A stretch of DNA of 64,000 nucleotides from Thermococcus cleftensis (lineage in GTDB: Archaea; Methanobacteriota_B; Thermococci; Thermococcales; Thermococcaceae). Location: NCBI RefSeq assembly GCF_000265525.1, contig NC_018015.1, positions 842,322 to 906,321 on the forward strand. Reading direction: 5' to 3'. The position numbers and the translations under genes are program-made. Below, piece by piece: positions 10,188 to 18,790 of the stretch; position 1 is the stretch's first letter, and the number at the start of each line of letters is the position of its first letter. A model generated the notes under the pieces. It searched no databases. It saw only the letters and a list, made by a program, of their open reading frames with translations, and had not been told where the DNA came from.

Positions 10188-11306
10188 ATGGCCGAGGTAA
10201 AGCTCATCAACGTCTGGAAGCAGTTCGGGGAGTTCACCGCGGTAAGGGAGATGAACCTCGACGTCAAGGACGGGGAGTTCATGATCCTCCTCGGACCTAG
10301 CGGCTGCGGAAAGACCACCACGCTGAGGATGATAGCCGGCCTCGAGGAGCCGACGAGGGGGCAGATATACGTCGGGGACAGGCTCGTGGCCGACCCCGAG
10401 AAGGGAATCTTCGTTCCACCGAAGGACAGGGACATCGCAATGGTCTTCCAGAGCTACGCGCTGTACCCCCACATGACTGTCTACGATAACATAGCCTTCC
10501 CCCTCAAGCTCAGAAAGGTGCCGAAGCAGGAGATAGACCAGCGCGTCAGGGAAGTCGCGGAACTTCTCGGCCTGACGGAGCTCCTCAAGAGGAAGCCGAG
10601 GGAGCTGAGCGGTGGTCAGAGGCAGAGGGTTGCCCTGGGCAGGGCGATAGTGAGGAAGCCCCAGGTCTTCCTCATGGACGAGCCCCTGAGCAACCTGGAC
10701 GCAAAGCTCAGGGTGAAGATGCGCGCCGAACTCAAGAGACTCCAGAGGCAGCTTGGAGTTACCACAATCTACGTCACCCACGATCAAGTTGAGGCCATGA
10801 CCATGGGCGACAGGATAGCGGTCATAAACCAGGGCGTCCTCCAGCAGGTCGGAACGCCGGAGGAGGTCTACGACAGGCCCGCGAACACCTTCGTTGCCGG
10901 CTTCATAGGCTCGCCCCCGATGAACTTCATGGACGCGACGGTGACCGAGGACGGCTTCGCCGACTTCGGCGAGTTCAGGCTCAAGTTCCTCCCCGACCAG
11001 TTCGAGGTTCTCGAGGAGAGGAACCTCGTCGGGAGGGAAGTCATCTTCGGAATTCGCCCTGAGGACCTCTACGACGCGATGTTCGCCCAGGTCAAGATAC
11101 CGGGGGAGAACATGGTTCGGGCCATGGTGGACATCATCGAGAACCTCGGAAGCGAGAAGATAGTCCACCTGAGCGTCGGCGACGTCACATTCCTGGGCTC
11201 CTTCCGCTCGGAGTCCAAAGTGACGGAAGGCCAGGAGATCGATGTCGTCTTCGACATGCGCAAGTCCCACGTCTTCGAGAAGGGGAGTGGGAAGGCAGTT
11301 TTCTGA
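10188..11306 (+). CDS. malK: Maltodextrin ABC transporter ATPase MalK
   Basis: ATP-hydrolysing subunit that drives MalFG, 372 residues. Walker A GPSGCGKTT (about 36-44), signature LSGGQRQRVALGRAI, Walker B VFLMDEPLSNLD and the switch histidine in YVTHDQ are all present. They are followed by the C-terminal OB-type regulatory domain usual in MalK/UgpC proteins (from about residue 240). The preceding 26 bases contain the ribosome binding site GAGGTGATAAA, so it is probably the last gene of the mal operon. One ATPase gene serves both permeases as a homodimer. Confidence 0.96.
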   Translation: MAEVKLINVWKQFGEFTAVREMNLDVKDGEFMILLGPSGCGKTTTLRMIAGLEEPTRGQIYVGDRLVADPEKGIFVPPKDRDIAMVFQSYALYPHMTVYDNIAFPLKLRKVPKQEIDQRVREVAELLGLTELLKRKPRELSGGQRQRVALGRAIVRKPQVFLMDEPLSNLDAKLRVKMRAELKRLQRQLGVTTIYVTHDQVEAMTMGDRIAVINQGVLQQVGTPEEVYDRPANTFVAGFIGSPPMNFMDATVTEDGFADFGEFRLKFLPDQFEVLEERNLVGREVIFGIRPEDLYDAMFAQVKIPGENMVRAMVDIIENLGSEKIVHLSVGDVTFLGSFRSESKVTEGQEIDVVFDMRKSHVFEKGSGKAVF

Positions 11307-11309
11307 AGC

Positions 11310-11318
11310 TTTTTAAAC
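11310..11318 (+). promoter_or_regulatory. TATA box for a leaderless UPF0146 transcript
   Basis: The element TTTTTAAAC is centred about 25 bases before the ATG at 11339. No ribosome binding site is present, so the mRNA is probably leaderless. The T-run may also end the malK transcript. Confidence 0.5.
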
Positions 11319-11338
11319 CTCCCCTCCCATTTTCTCCC

Positions 11339-11749
11339 ATGCCCATAGAGGACTTCGCCGAGTTCCTAGCCAGGGAGATTCCAAGGGGGAAGGTAGTCGA
11401 GCTAGGGATAGGCTTCCAGTTCAAGGTCGCGCTCAAACTGAAAAGCCTGGGGTACGACGTTCTGGCCATCGACTGGAACCCCGAGTCTGTTGAACGGGCA
11501 AGGGAGCTGGGCATAGGGGCGGTGCGAGACGACCTGTTCAGCCCGAGGCTAGGGCTTTACAGAGAGGCCCGCGCGCTCTACTCAGTCAGGCCCACGCCGG
11601 AGATAGTGCGGCCCATTCTAAAGCTCGGCAGGACGCTAAGACTGCCGGTTTACATTTTGCCGCTGGCGGGAGATGCGATGCCCAGGGGAATGAGGCTGGT
11701 AAACCACCGCGGACTGGCGATATACGTTTATAACCCCCGCACCAAATAG
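11339..11749 (+). CDS. UPF0146 family protein
   Basis: Protein of 136 residues in the archaeal UPF0146 family. It resembles a trimmed Rossmann/methyltransferase fold: VVELGIGFQFKVAL (about 18-31) looks like the nucleotide-binding loop and VLAIDWNP the second strand. It lacks the usual downstream catalytic motif, so SAM binding or activity is not certain. It stands between malK and the phosphohexomutase with only 13 bases to the latter, so those two may be co-transcribed. Biochemical function is unknown to me. Confidence 0.85.
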   Translation: MPIEDFAEFLAREIPRGKVVELGIGFQFKVALKLKSLGYDVLAIDWNPESVERARELGIGAVRDDLFSPRLGLYREARALYSVRPTPEIVRPILKLGRTLRLPVYILPLAGDAMPRGMRLVNHRGLAIYVYNPRTK

Positions 11750-11762
11750 TTCCGGTGGTGAC

Positions 11763-13127
11763 ATGAGGCTCTTCGGTACCGCTGGAATTAGGGGCACCCT
11801 CTGGGAAAAGGTCACTCCCGAGCTCGCGATGGACGTAGGAAAGGCGATGGGGACTTACATCGAGGGAGAGAGCATCGTGGTCGCGAGGGACGGGAGAACT
11901 TCAAGCGTGATGCTCAAGAACGCCCTCATCGCGGGGCTCCTCTCGACCGGGAAGGAGGTTCTCGACGCGGATTTAATCCCAACACCGGCCCTGGCCTGGG
12001 CGACGAGAGAGCACGGCGACGGCGGAGTTATGATAACGGCCAGCCACAACCCACCGACCGACAACGGGATAAAGGTCTTCAACGGCGATGGAACCGAGTT
12101 CTACGTCGAGCAGGAGGAGGAGCTTGAGGAGCTCGTTTTCTCAGGAAACTTCAGGAAGGCCAGGTGGGACGAGATAAAGACTGTGAAGCCCCTCGACGTC
12201 ATAGATGACTACATCGGGGCCGTTCTCGACTTCGTGAACCACGGGACGGGCTTAAAGGTCCTCTACGACGGCGCCAACGGTGCCGGGAGCGTTCTGGCCC
12301 CTTACCTCCTGCGCGAGATGGGGGCGAAGGTCATAAGCGTGAACGCCCACGTGGACGGCCACTTCCCGGGAAGGAAGCCCGAGCCTCGCTACGAGAACAT
12401 AGCCTACCTCGGAGAGCTCGTGAGGGAGCTGGGCGTTGATATTGCCATAGCGCAGGACGGCGACGCCGACAGGATAGCGGTGTTCGACGAGAGGGGCAAC
12501 TACCTCAACGAGGACACCGTCATAGCGCTCTTCGCCAAGCTCTACACCGAGGAACACGGCGGCGGAACGGTTGTCGTTTCGATAGACACAGGCTCGAGGA
12601 TAGACCACGTCGTCGAAAGGGCCGGCGGAAGGGTGGTGAGGATTCCCCTCGGCCAGCCCCACGACGGAATAAAGAAATACGGGGCCATCTTTGCCGCCGA
12701 ACCCTGGAAGCTCGTCCACCCGAGGTTCGGCAACTGGATAGACAGCTTCGTGACAATGGGGCTTCTGCTCAAACTCATAGACGAGGAAGGGAAACCCCTG
12801 TCAGAGATAGTGAGGGAGAACGTTCCTGAGTTCTACCTCACCAAGAGGAACGTCCCCTGCCCGGACGAGCACAAGGGGGCAGTCATGGAGAGGGCGTACA
12901 GGGTTCTTGAGGAGAAGCTGGGAAGCGAGACCAGGGAAGTTCTGACTATTTCCGGCTTCCGCTTCAACCTGAGGGACGGCTCGTGGGTCCTAGTGAGGCC
13001 GAGCGGAACGGAGCCCAAGATTCGTGTTGTTGTCGAAGCTCCCAGTGAGAAGAGACGCGACGAGCTCTTTGAGCTGGCCTACGGAACCGTCAGAAAGGCC
13101 GTTGAAGATGTCATGAAGAAGGGCTGA
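11763..13127 (+). CDS. Phosphohexomutase (phosphoglucosamine/phosphomannomutase family)
   Basis: Alpha-D-phosphohexomutase of 454 residues that interconverts hexose 6- and 1-phosphates (GlcN, Man or Glc). The serine loop TASHNPPTDNGIKVF (about 96-110) carries the phosphoserine Ser98. The metal loop DGDADRIAV follows (about 238-246), then the sugar loop region EPWKL and the phosphate-binding loop RPSGTEPKIRV near the C-terminus (about 419-429). The start ATG at 11763 is preceded by GGTGGTG. Archaeal members of this family are often bifunctional, so glucosamine, mannose or glucose specificity cannot be assigned from sequence. Proximity to the mal genes suggests feeding of glucose units to glycogen or glycan synthesis. 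Confidence 0.9.
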   Translation: MRLFGTAGIRGTLWEKVTPELAMDVGKAMGTYIEGESIVVARDGRTSSVMLKNALIAGLLSTGKEVLDADLIPTPALAWATREHGDGGVMITASHNPPTDNGIKVFNGDGTEFYVEQEEELEELVFSGNFRKARWDEIKTVKPLDVIDDYIGAVLDFVNHGTGLKVLYDGANGAGSVLAPYLLREMGAKVISVNAHVDGHFPGRKPEPRYENIAYLGELVRELGVDIAIAQDGDADRIAVFDERGNYLNEDTVIALFAKLYTEEHGGGTVVVSIDTGSRIDHVVERAGGRVVRIPLGQPHDGIKKYGAIFAAEPWKLVHPRFGNWIDSFVTMGLLLKLIDEEGKPLSEIVRENVPEFYLTKRNVPCPDEHKGAVMERAYRVLEEKLGSETREVLTISGFRFNLRDGSWVLVRPSGTEPKIRVVVEAPSEKRRDELFELAYGTVRKAVEDVMKKG

Positions 13128-13143
13128 GCCCCATTTTCCACTT

Positions 13144-13365
13144 TTAGACCATAACTCCGAGCAACCAGCCGGCCGTTCCAGCGAGGAATATTAATCCCAA
13201 ATCCCGGACGAGAACCCAAGGTCCGGGCCTCTTTCCGGTTCCCATCAGGTAGAGCCAGTAGACAAGCAGAGGAACCAGGAGATCGAGTGACAGGCGGGAT
13301 TCTCCAAAGAACAGATTGAGCATAAAGGAGAAAGCCGAAACGGAGGCGAGGGCCTTTCCGCCCAT
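13144..13365 (-). CDS. Small membrane protein, unknown function
   Basis: Predicted 73-residue protein with two or three hydrophobic segments (about residues 7-18, 26-42 and 53-73) and a short basic loop GTGKRPGPW between them. The start ATG at 13365 has the ribosome binding site GGTGGTTCC. It lies 9 bases downstream of the metallo-beta-lactamase-fold gene and is probably co-transcribed with it. It is convergent with the phosphohexomutase gene, 16 bases away. I do not recognise a family. Confidence 0.6.
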   Translation of the reverse strand: MGGKALASVSAFSFMLNLFFGESRLSLDLLVPLLVYWLYLMGTGKRPGPWVLVRDLGLIFLAGTAGWLLGVMV

Positions 13366-13374
13366 GGAACCACC

Positions 13375-14190
13375 TCAGATGAACCTCGCAGGCCTGAGAG
13401 TTCTAACCGCTATCTCGTTCTTCTCCACCATGACCCTGAATCCCTCCTTGGCCACGTAGGTCTTGACGCCGGTGACGGTTTCGATGTACTTGGCCTCCTT
13501 GTAGGGGTTGGCGAAGTGCATCTTCATTCCGATGTGGCTCATCACGAGGGCATCAGGTTTGTGCTCCATATTCTTGAGCATCTCAACCGCGTCGTCGGTA
13601 CTGAGGTGGTACGGAATGCCCATGTCCCTTGGCCTGGTTATTGCCGCTATTATGAGCCTCGCGCCGTCGTGCCACTCCAGGAGTTCATCGAAGTACGCCG
13701 TGTCGGGGATATAGGATATGTCGCCGTACCTCGTCTTCATGCGAAAGCCGATGGTGGTAGGGTCCGAGTGCTGGGTCGGGGTTATGAGGAACTCCTCCTC
13801 ACCTATCGCTATCCTGCTCCCCGGCTCGGGAATGTGTATGCTCTCGAGCACGTCCAGGTGGTACTTGCTCACCGCAGGCGTGTGGGTTTCATCGCCATGG
13901 ATAACGCTCTTCGAGGCTATCAAAACACCCCTCTTCTTAAGCGCTCCGCCGGTCATGGCTTCTATCATTACCTCCACGTCGTTGCAGTGGTCCACGTGCC
14001 TGTGGGAGACGAAGATGACGTCGAGCTTCCTGGGGTCGAGCTTGTAGCGCCAGCTCCTCACCAGCGCGCCTGGCCCTGGATCAACGTAGACGTTCCTGCT
14101 CGCCCTTATGTGGAATCCCCCGGTGGAGCGGAACTGGGTTATCGTGATGAACCTCCCGCCCCCGCTCCCGAGGAACGTTATCTCTATCAA
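13375..14190 (-). CDS. Metallo-beta-lactamase-fold hydrolase
   Basis: Metal-dependent hydrolase of 271 residues. Visible motifs are the first strand IEITFLGSGGGR, DPGPGAL, the zinc motif SHRHVDHCND (HxHxDH, about residues 59-64) and later histidines in THTPAVSKYH, PTQHSDP and MSHIGMKMHF. A TTG start at 14190 is chosen because GGTGGAGAA precedes it directly and the encoded MIEITFLGSG is the natural start of the fold. An upstream extension to 14307 has no such signal and runs through the promoter. Substrate is unknown; RNase Z-like, phosphodiesterase or cyclic nucleotide hydrolase roles are all possible. Confidence 0.82.
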   Translation of the reverse strand: MIEITFLGSGGGRFITITQFRSTGGFHIRASRNVYVDPGPGALVRSWRYKLDPRKLDVIFVSHRHVDHCNDVEVMIEAMTGGALKKRGVLIASKSVIHGDETHTPAVSKYHLDVLESIHIPEPGSRIAIGEEEFLITPTQHSDPTTIGFRMKTRYGDISYIPDTAYFDELLEWHDGARLIIAAITRPRDMGIPYHLSTDDAVEMLKNMEHKPDALVMSHIGMKMHFANPYKEAKYIETVTGVKTYVAKEGFRVMVEKNEIAVRTLRPARFI

Positions 14191-14234
14191 TTCTCCACCC
14201 CCGGTTTCTTTTGCAGACGTAGAAGTGTCACCGC

Positions 14235-14283
14235 TTGGGTATATAAGGCATTGCCCACCGAGCCTGTGGACGTTTATATACAT
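14235..14283 (-). promoter_or_regulatory. Two tandem TATA boxes upstream of the hydrolase gene
   Basis: On the minus strand, CTTATATACC (about 14239-14248) and TGTATATAAACG (about 14272-14283) are both good TATA elements. They predict start sites near 14217 and 14251. Two promoters may serve the hydrolase and small membrane protein. Confidence 0.5.
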
Positions 14284-14418
14284 GACTGCCGTTTCATAGG
14301 ACATCAATGTAACATGGGGTTAAGCAAGACCCTTCTAGGCAGAGATTGGTTGGAACATGTAGTAACATAATAGAGGGAAACCCAATATTTAATTCAAAAA
14401 AATCGGCAGTTACAAAAC

Positions 14419-14427
14419 ATTTTTAAC
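14419..14427 (+). promoter_or_regulatory. TATA box of the OPT transporter gene
   Basis: ATTTTTAAC lies about 50 bases before the ATG at 14473, giving a short leader that contains GGAGGTG (14460-14466). The rest of the 282-base interval 14191-14472 is AT-rich and shows no gene. Confidence 0.5.
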
Positions 14428-14472
14428 GAACAATAACATCAATTACTACGCCCCCCATTGGAGGTGCAATCC

Positions 14473-16347
14473 ATGGAGATGAAACCATACATACCACCTG
14501 AGAAGTCCCTGCCAGAGTACACGGTCAAGGCCTTTGTTTTGGGTGTTATTTTGTCGATAGTGATGGGCGCCGCCAACGCCTACCTAGGAATGTACGCCGG
14601 CATGACAGTCAGCGCCAGCATTCCGGCGGCGGTCATATCGATGGCAATACTCTTCGCCTTCAAGGACAGAAACATCTTGGAAAACAACATGGTGCAGACA
14701 GCAGCGTCCGCCGGTGAGTCGCTAGCGGCGGGAGTTATATTTACGTTTCCCGCCCTCGTCGTCCTGGGCTACTACACAACCTTCCCGTATTACATCGTTA
14801 CTATAATAGCAGCGCTCGGCGGTTCCCTCGGTGCGCTCTTCACAATTGTGCTGAGGAGGGCGTTCATCGTCGAGGAAAAGCTCCCCTATCCAGAAGGAAC
14901 GGCCTGTGCCGAGGTTCTCATAGCAGGGGACAAGGGCGGAAGCCACGCCAAGCCGATACTCTACGGTGGAATCTTCGGCGGTCTCTTCAAACTCTTCGGA
15001 AGCTCCGGCCTCTGGTCCGGAACCGTCGAAACCGCAAAGATGGTCGGTTCCCGCGTCTACTACTTCGGAAGCGACCTCTCTGCGGCACTCATAGCGGTTG
15101 GCTACATCGTTGGCCTCAACATAGCGTTCCTCGTCTTCCTCGGAGGCGCGATAGCCTGGTTCATAGCAATACCACTCTACGCCGGCCAGATGAACCACGG
15201 CGACATGAGCGCCCTCGACCTCGCCTGGACCATATGGAGCACCAAGATTCGCTACATGGGTGTCGGTGCAATGGTCGTCGGTGGCCTCTGGAGCCTCATC
15301 AAGCTCAGGAAACCGATAAAGAGGGGAATCAAGGCCGGCCTTGAGGTGGCAAAGAGGAAGCAGTCCGGAGAGGCCATACTCAGAACCGAGGAGGATCTCC
15401 CGCTCAACTACGTGCTGGTGCTCATAGCAGCCTTCGTGATACCGCTGTTCCTGCTGTACTTCCATATCATAGGCTCTATAGGAATCGCGGCAATAATGGC
15501 GGTGATACTCCTCATCGTCGGCTTCCTTGGAAGCTCAATAGCCGGCTACCTCGCGGGTGTCGTTGGTTCCTCCAACAACCCGGTCTCGGGAATCACCATC
15601 ATGAGCCTGCTCTTCACAGCCTTTGTGCTCAAGGGCCTGGGCCTCAGCGGAATGGAGGGTATGGCGGCAACCATACTCGTGGCGGCGGTTATCTGCACGG
15701 CAGCTGCCATAGCCGGTGACACCATGCAGGATCTGGCCACGGGTTACATCGTTGGTGCAACTCCAAAGAGGCAGCAGATCTTTGAGATAGTCGGGACCTT
15801 CTTTGCCGCCCTCGTCATGGCACCTGTGCTCAACCTCCTCATACAGGCCTACGGTATAGCCGGAACGCCAACCGCCAAGGAGAACGCTCTGGCCGCCCCG
15901 CAGGCCTTCCTCATGGCCAAGGTCACCGAGGGTGTCTTCACCGGAAACCTTGAGTGGAACATGATATACATCGGCGCTGGGATAGCTGTGGCCCTCATAA
16001 TTCTTGACGAGATCCTGGCAAGGAGGGGATCCAGGTTCAGAACTCCCGTTATGCCCGTTGCAGTCGGTATCTATCTGCCGCTCAGCCTTGGCGTTCCAAT
16101 CTTCATCGGAGGTCTTGTCAGGCATTTCGTTGGTAAGGCTAGGGGCAGTAACGAGGAGAGCCCAACCGATCCAGGAGTCCTTGGTGCGGCCGGACTCATC
16201 GCCGGTGAAGCCCTCATGGGCATATTCTTTGCCGCCCTTATAGTAGCAGGTGTGGCGCCGAGCACTGGCTTCAGCAGCAACCTTCTCGGTATGATCCTCC
16301 TGGCAGGAATAGCGGTCTGGCTCTACATGACCGGCAGGAAGAAGTGA
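14473..16347 (+). CDS. OPT family oligopeptide transporter
   Basis: Polytopic membrane protein of 624 residues, about 14-16 transmembrane helices. It belongs to the oligopeptide transporter (OPT) family of secondary, ion-coupled importers of small peptides or metal-peptide chelates. Family features include the N-terminal GAANAYLGMYAGMTVSAS segment, QTAASAGESLAAG, LPYPEGTACAEVL and NNPVSGITIMSL. The ATG at 14473 is chosen because GGAGGTG ends 6 bases upstream; the upstream TTG at 14458 precedes that site. It is followed by a PqqD-like gene and an M20 peptidase on the same strand, a context that suits peptide uptake and hydrolysis. Confidence 0.92.
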   Translation: MEMKPYIPPEKSLPEYTVKAFVLGVILSIVMGAANAYLGMYAGMTVSASIPAAVISMAILFAFKDRNILENNMVQTAASAGESLAAGVIFTFPALVVLGYYTTFPYYIVTIIAALGGSLGALFTIVLRRAFIVEEKLPYPEGTACAEVLIAGDKGGSHAKPILYGGIFGGLFKLFGSSGLWSGTVETAKMVGSRVYYFGSDLSAALIAVGYIVGLNIAFLVFLGGAIAWFIAIPLYAGQMNHGDMSALDLAWTIWSTKIRYMGVGAMVVGGLWSLIKLRKPIKRGIKAGLEVAKRKQSGEAILRTEEDLPLNYVLVLIAAFVIPLFLLYFHIIGSIGIAAIMAVILLIVGFLGSSIAGYLAGVVGSSNNPVSGITIMSLLFTAFVLKGLGLSGMEGMAATILVAAVICTAAAIAGDTMQDLATGYIVGATPKRQQIFEIVGTFFAALVMAPVLNLLIQAYGIAGTPTAKENALAAPQAFLMAKVTEGVFTGNLEWNMIYIGAGIAVALIILDEILARRGSRFRTPVMPVAVGIYLPLSLGVPIFIGGLVRHFVGKARGSNEESPTDPGVLGAAGLIAGEALMGIFFAALIVAGVAPSTGFSSNLLGMILLAGIAVWLYMTGRKK

Positions 16348-16395
16348 TTTTCCTCTTTTCCCAGCCTTTAAATTTTGACAGCCGGAGGAATGGGC

Positions 16396-16758
16396 ATGGA
16401 AGAGTACATGAACCTCGTGCCAGTGCGCAATGAGAAGGTCGAGCTCAGGAAGGTCGAAGGAAAGTACTATCTGATGGTACCAATGGAGTCCAAGCTGGAC
16501 TTTCTGGCGAGGAAGCTCCACGGAGAGTACAGGAGGATAGAACTTGACGAGATGGGAGCCTATACGTGGGAGCTGTGCGATGGGAGGAGAACTGTCAAGG
16601 AAATAGGAAAGGCCCTGAAGGCGCGCTTTGGGGAGGAAGTTGAGCCCCTTTACGAGCGTCTGATGACGTTTCTTTTCGAGCTGAGGAAGAGGTACCTGAT
16701 TGAGTTTAAAAACGGAAGTGAGCTAGTCAACGGTGGTGATCCAAATGGCCGAGCTTGA
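16396..16758 (+). CDS. PqqD-like (RiPP recognition element fold) protein
   Basis: Protein of 120 residues whose C-terminal two thirds match the PqqD pattern: ELDEMGAYTWELCDGRRTVK, then EIGKALKARFG, then a final helix ending FLFELRKRYLIEF. PqqD proteins are winged-helix peptide chaperones that present a substrate peptide to a radical SAM or other modifying enzyme. Start ATG 16396 is chosen because GGAGG sits seven bases before it; ATG 16390 is too close. A TATA-like TTTAAATTTT lies at about 16368-16377. The end overlaps the M20 peptidase start by 14 bases, so the two are translationally coupled. No modifying enzyme is next to it. Confidence 0.75.
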   Translation: MEEYMNLVPVRNEKVELRKVEGKYYLMVPMESKLDFLARKLHGEYRRIELDEMGAYTWELCDGRRTVKEIGKALKARFGEEVEPLYERLMTFLFELRKRYLIEFKNGSELVNGGDPNGRA

Positions 16759-18010
16759 AAGAATCTCGGAGGAGATTGAAAAGCTCCAGGACGAGATGGT
16801 CGAGACGCTCGTCGAACTGATTAAGATCCCGGCCATAAGCCCGGACTACGGCTACGAGGGTGAATACGACAAGGCCCAGAAGCTTTTGGAGATAATCAAG
16901 GACTGGCCCTTCGACAAAGTTGAAGTCTACAACGCGCCGGACGAGAGGGCCAAGAACGGTGTCAGGCCGAGCATTTTAGCGTACTACTACGGTGAGAAGG
17001 GCGAGGAAGGCCCGAGGCTCTGGATCCTCACCCACATCGACGTTGTCCCGCCCGGAGATTTAAGCAAGTGGACGGTCACGGAGCCGTTCAAGCCGGTCGT
17101 CAAGGACGGCAAGGTCTACGGCAGGGGAAGCGAGGACAACGGGCAGAGCCTCGTGGCTTCACTTTACGCGGTCAGGGCCATGATGAACCTCGGGATAAGA
17201 CCGAAGAGAACCGTCATTCTGGCCTTCGTCAGCGATGAAGAGACCGGAAGCAAGTACGGCGTCGAGTGGCTGATGAGGGAGCACCCGGAGCTGTTCCGCA
17301 AGGACGACCTCGTTCTCGTTCCGGACGGCGGGAACGAGGAGGGCACCTTCATCGAGGTGGCCGAGAAGAGCATTCTCTGGCTCAGGGTCAAGGTCAGGGG
17401 CAAGCAGGTTCACGCGAGCATGCCGGACAAAGGCCTGAACGCCCACCGCGTCGCCCTTGACTTCGCCTACCACCTCGACAGACTGCTCCACGAGAAGTAC
17501 GGTGAGAGGGACGAACTCTTCGACCCTCCGGAGAGCACCTTCGAGCCGACGATGGTTCGCGGCCCGGCCGACAGCCCGAACATAGTGCCCGGCGAGCACG
17601 AGGTCGTCTTCGACTGCAGGATTCTGCCGAGGTACAGCATAGACGATATCCTTGCCGACGCCGAGAGGCTTGCCGGAGAGGTCAGGGAGAAGTACAGGCG
17701 GGAGTTCGATGGAAAAGTCCTGCCGGAGATAGAGTTCGAGGTTCTCCAGCGCATGGACGCCCCGGAGCCGACGGATCCGAACAGCGAGATAGTTCTCCTG
17801 CTCAAGGAGGCCATCAGGAGGCTCCGCGGAAAGGAGGCGAAGGTCGGCGGAATAGGTGGCGGAACCTTCGCGGCCTACTTCAGGAAGCTCGGAATCCCGG
17901 CGGTTGTGTGGGCAACGCTCGACGAGACCGCCCACCAGCCCAACGAGTACGCCCGGATAAAGAACATGGTCGAAGATGCGAAGGTCATGGCGGCTTTAGC
18001 ACTCCTGTGA
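16745..18010 (+). CDS. M20 family metallopeptidase
   Basis: Zinc-dependent peptidase or deacylase of 421 residues, of the carboxypeptidase G2/ArgE/DapE group. The metal-binding and catalytic residues are visible in LTHIDVVPPGD, GRGSEDNGQS, SDEETGSKYG (catalytic Glu followed by metal Glu) and the last histidine in DETAHQPNEY. The dimerisation domain lies between them, starting near VKVRGKQVHASMP. Start ATG 16745 follows GGTGGTGATCC. Without a signal peptide it acts in the cytoplasm, most simply as a peptidase acting on peptides brought in by the neighbouring OPT transporter. DapE or ArgE activity is not excluded. Confidence 0.9.
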   Translation: MAELERISEEIEKLQDEMVETLVELIKIPAISPDYGYEGEYDKAQKLLEIIKDWPFDKVEVYNAPDERAKNGVRPSILAYYYGEKGEEGPRLWILTHIDVVPPGDLSKWTVTEPFKPVVKDGKVYGRGSEDNGQSLVASLYAVRAMMNLGIRPKRTVILAFVSDEETGSKYGVEWLMREHPELFRKDDLVLVPDGGNEEGTFIEVAEKSILWLRVKVRGKQVHASMPDKGLNAHRVALDFAYHLDRLLHEKYGERDELFDPPESTFEPTMVRGPADSPNIVPGEHEVVFDCRILPRYSIDDILADAERLAGEVREKYRREFDGKVLPEIEFEVLQRMDAPEPTDPNSEIVLLLKEAIRRLRGKEAKVGGIGGGTFAAYFRKLGIPAVVWATLDETAHQPNEYARIKNMVEDAKVMAALALL

Positions 18011-18018
18011 GCGAAAGC

Positions 18019-18026
18019 CTTTTTTT
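18019..18026 (+). terminator. Oligo-T tract after the M20 peptidase gene
   Basis: A run of seven T residues shortly after the stop at 18010 should terminate transcription. It also sits about 25 bases before ATG 18047, where a TATA element of a leaderless transcript would be, so the two signals may coincide. Confidence 0.4.
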
Positions 18027-18046
18027 CCTCACCCCCATCTTTCACC

Positions 18047-18790
18047 ATGCCAACCTGGAAGGACGGAAAGCTCGGATTGCCGATAAAAGATGCCCTGAAG
18101 CTCTTTCCGGAGCTGGGAAAGTACATTGACGAGCGCGGAAGGCTCGACTTCTCAAACAGAAAAGCCAGAATACTTTACAACCAAGCGATAGCGAAGGCCC
18201 TTTTCGGGCTGGACATAGAGTACCACCCGCACGGGCTGGTAACTACTCCCGTTTCGCGCTACCTCTTCCTGAAGACCTTCCTCGGGGGCGGTGAGAGGGT
18301 TCTGGAGATAGGGACGGGGCATACTGCACTGATGGCACTCATGTCGGCGAAGCTCTTCAACTGCGACGTCACAGCGACTGAGATTGATGAGGAGTTCTTC
18401 GAGTACGCGAGGAGGAACATCAAGCGGAACAGAGCTAGAGTTAAGCTCATCAGGAGCAACAGCGGGATAATTCGAGGTGTGATCCCGGAGGGAGAGCTTT
18501 TCGAAGTCATCTTTTCTGCACCTCCCTACTACGAGGGGCCGACAAAGGGCGTTCTGACCGAGCTTGAAGGCGTCGGTGGAGGGAAACACGGCGAGGGCTT
18601 TTCAGTGAGGCTCATCGAGGAGGCGCTGGACTATTTGAAGCCGGGCGGAAGGGTAGCCCTCTTCCTTCCCGACAAGGGGCCGCTGATAGAGGCCGTGGAA
18701 GAAAAGGGAAAGGAACTGGGCTACTCCGTCAGGGACGTACGCTTTAAGGCCGGAACGAGGTGGAGGCACAGCCTGATCCTCAAGGCTTAG
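18047..18790 (+). CDS. RlmF/METTL16-type SAM-dependent RNA methyltransferase
   Basis: Class I methyltransferase of 247 residues. The arrangement matches the RlmF/METTL16 (DUF890) family: an N-terminal region with DFSNRKARILYNQAIAKALF, the HPHGLVTTPVSR segment, SAM motif VLEIGTGHTALMAL (about 86-99) and ATEIDEEFFEYARRN. The catalytic tetrad, NPPF or NPPY in N6-adenine methyltransferases, is SAPPYY here (about 155-160), with Ser-Ala before the PP. The likely target is an adenosine in rRNA or U6-like RNA, but substrate is not predictable. No ribosome binding site is seen, so the mRNA may be leaderless. It is convergent with another methyltransferase gene. Confidence 0.8.
   Translation: MPTWKDGKLGLPIKDALKLFPELGKYIDERGRLDFSNRKARILYNQAIAKALFGLDIEYHPHGLVTTPVSRYLFLKTFLGGGERVLEIGTGHTALMALMSAKLFNCDVTATEIDEEFFEYARRNIKRNRARVKLIRSNSGIIRGVIPEGELFEVIFSAPPYYEGPTKGVLTELEGVGGGKHGEGFSVRLIEEALDYLKPGGRVALFLPDKGPLIEAVEEKGKELGYSVRDVRFKAGTRWRHSLILKA

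Noticed and set aside
13375-14307. Longer N-terminus for the metallo-beta-lactamase-fold protein from 14307
   Set aside because: The extension crosses two TATA boxes and lacks a ribosome binding site, while TTG 14190 has one and begins at the first strand of the fold.
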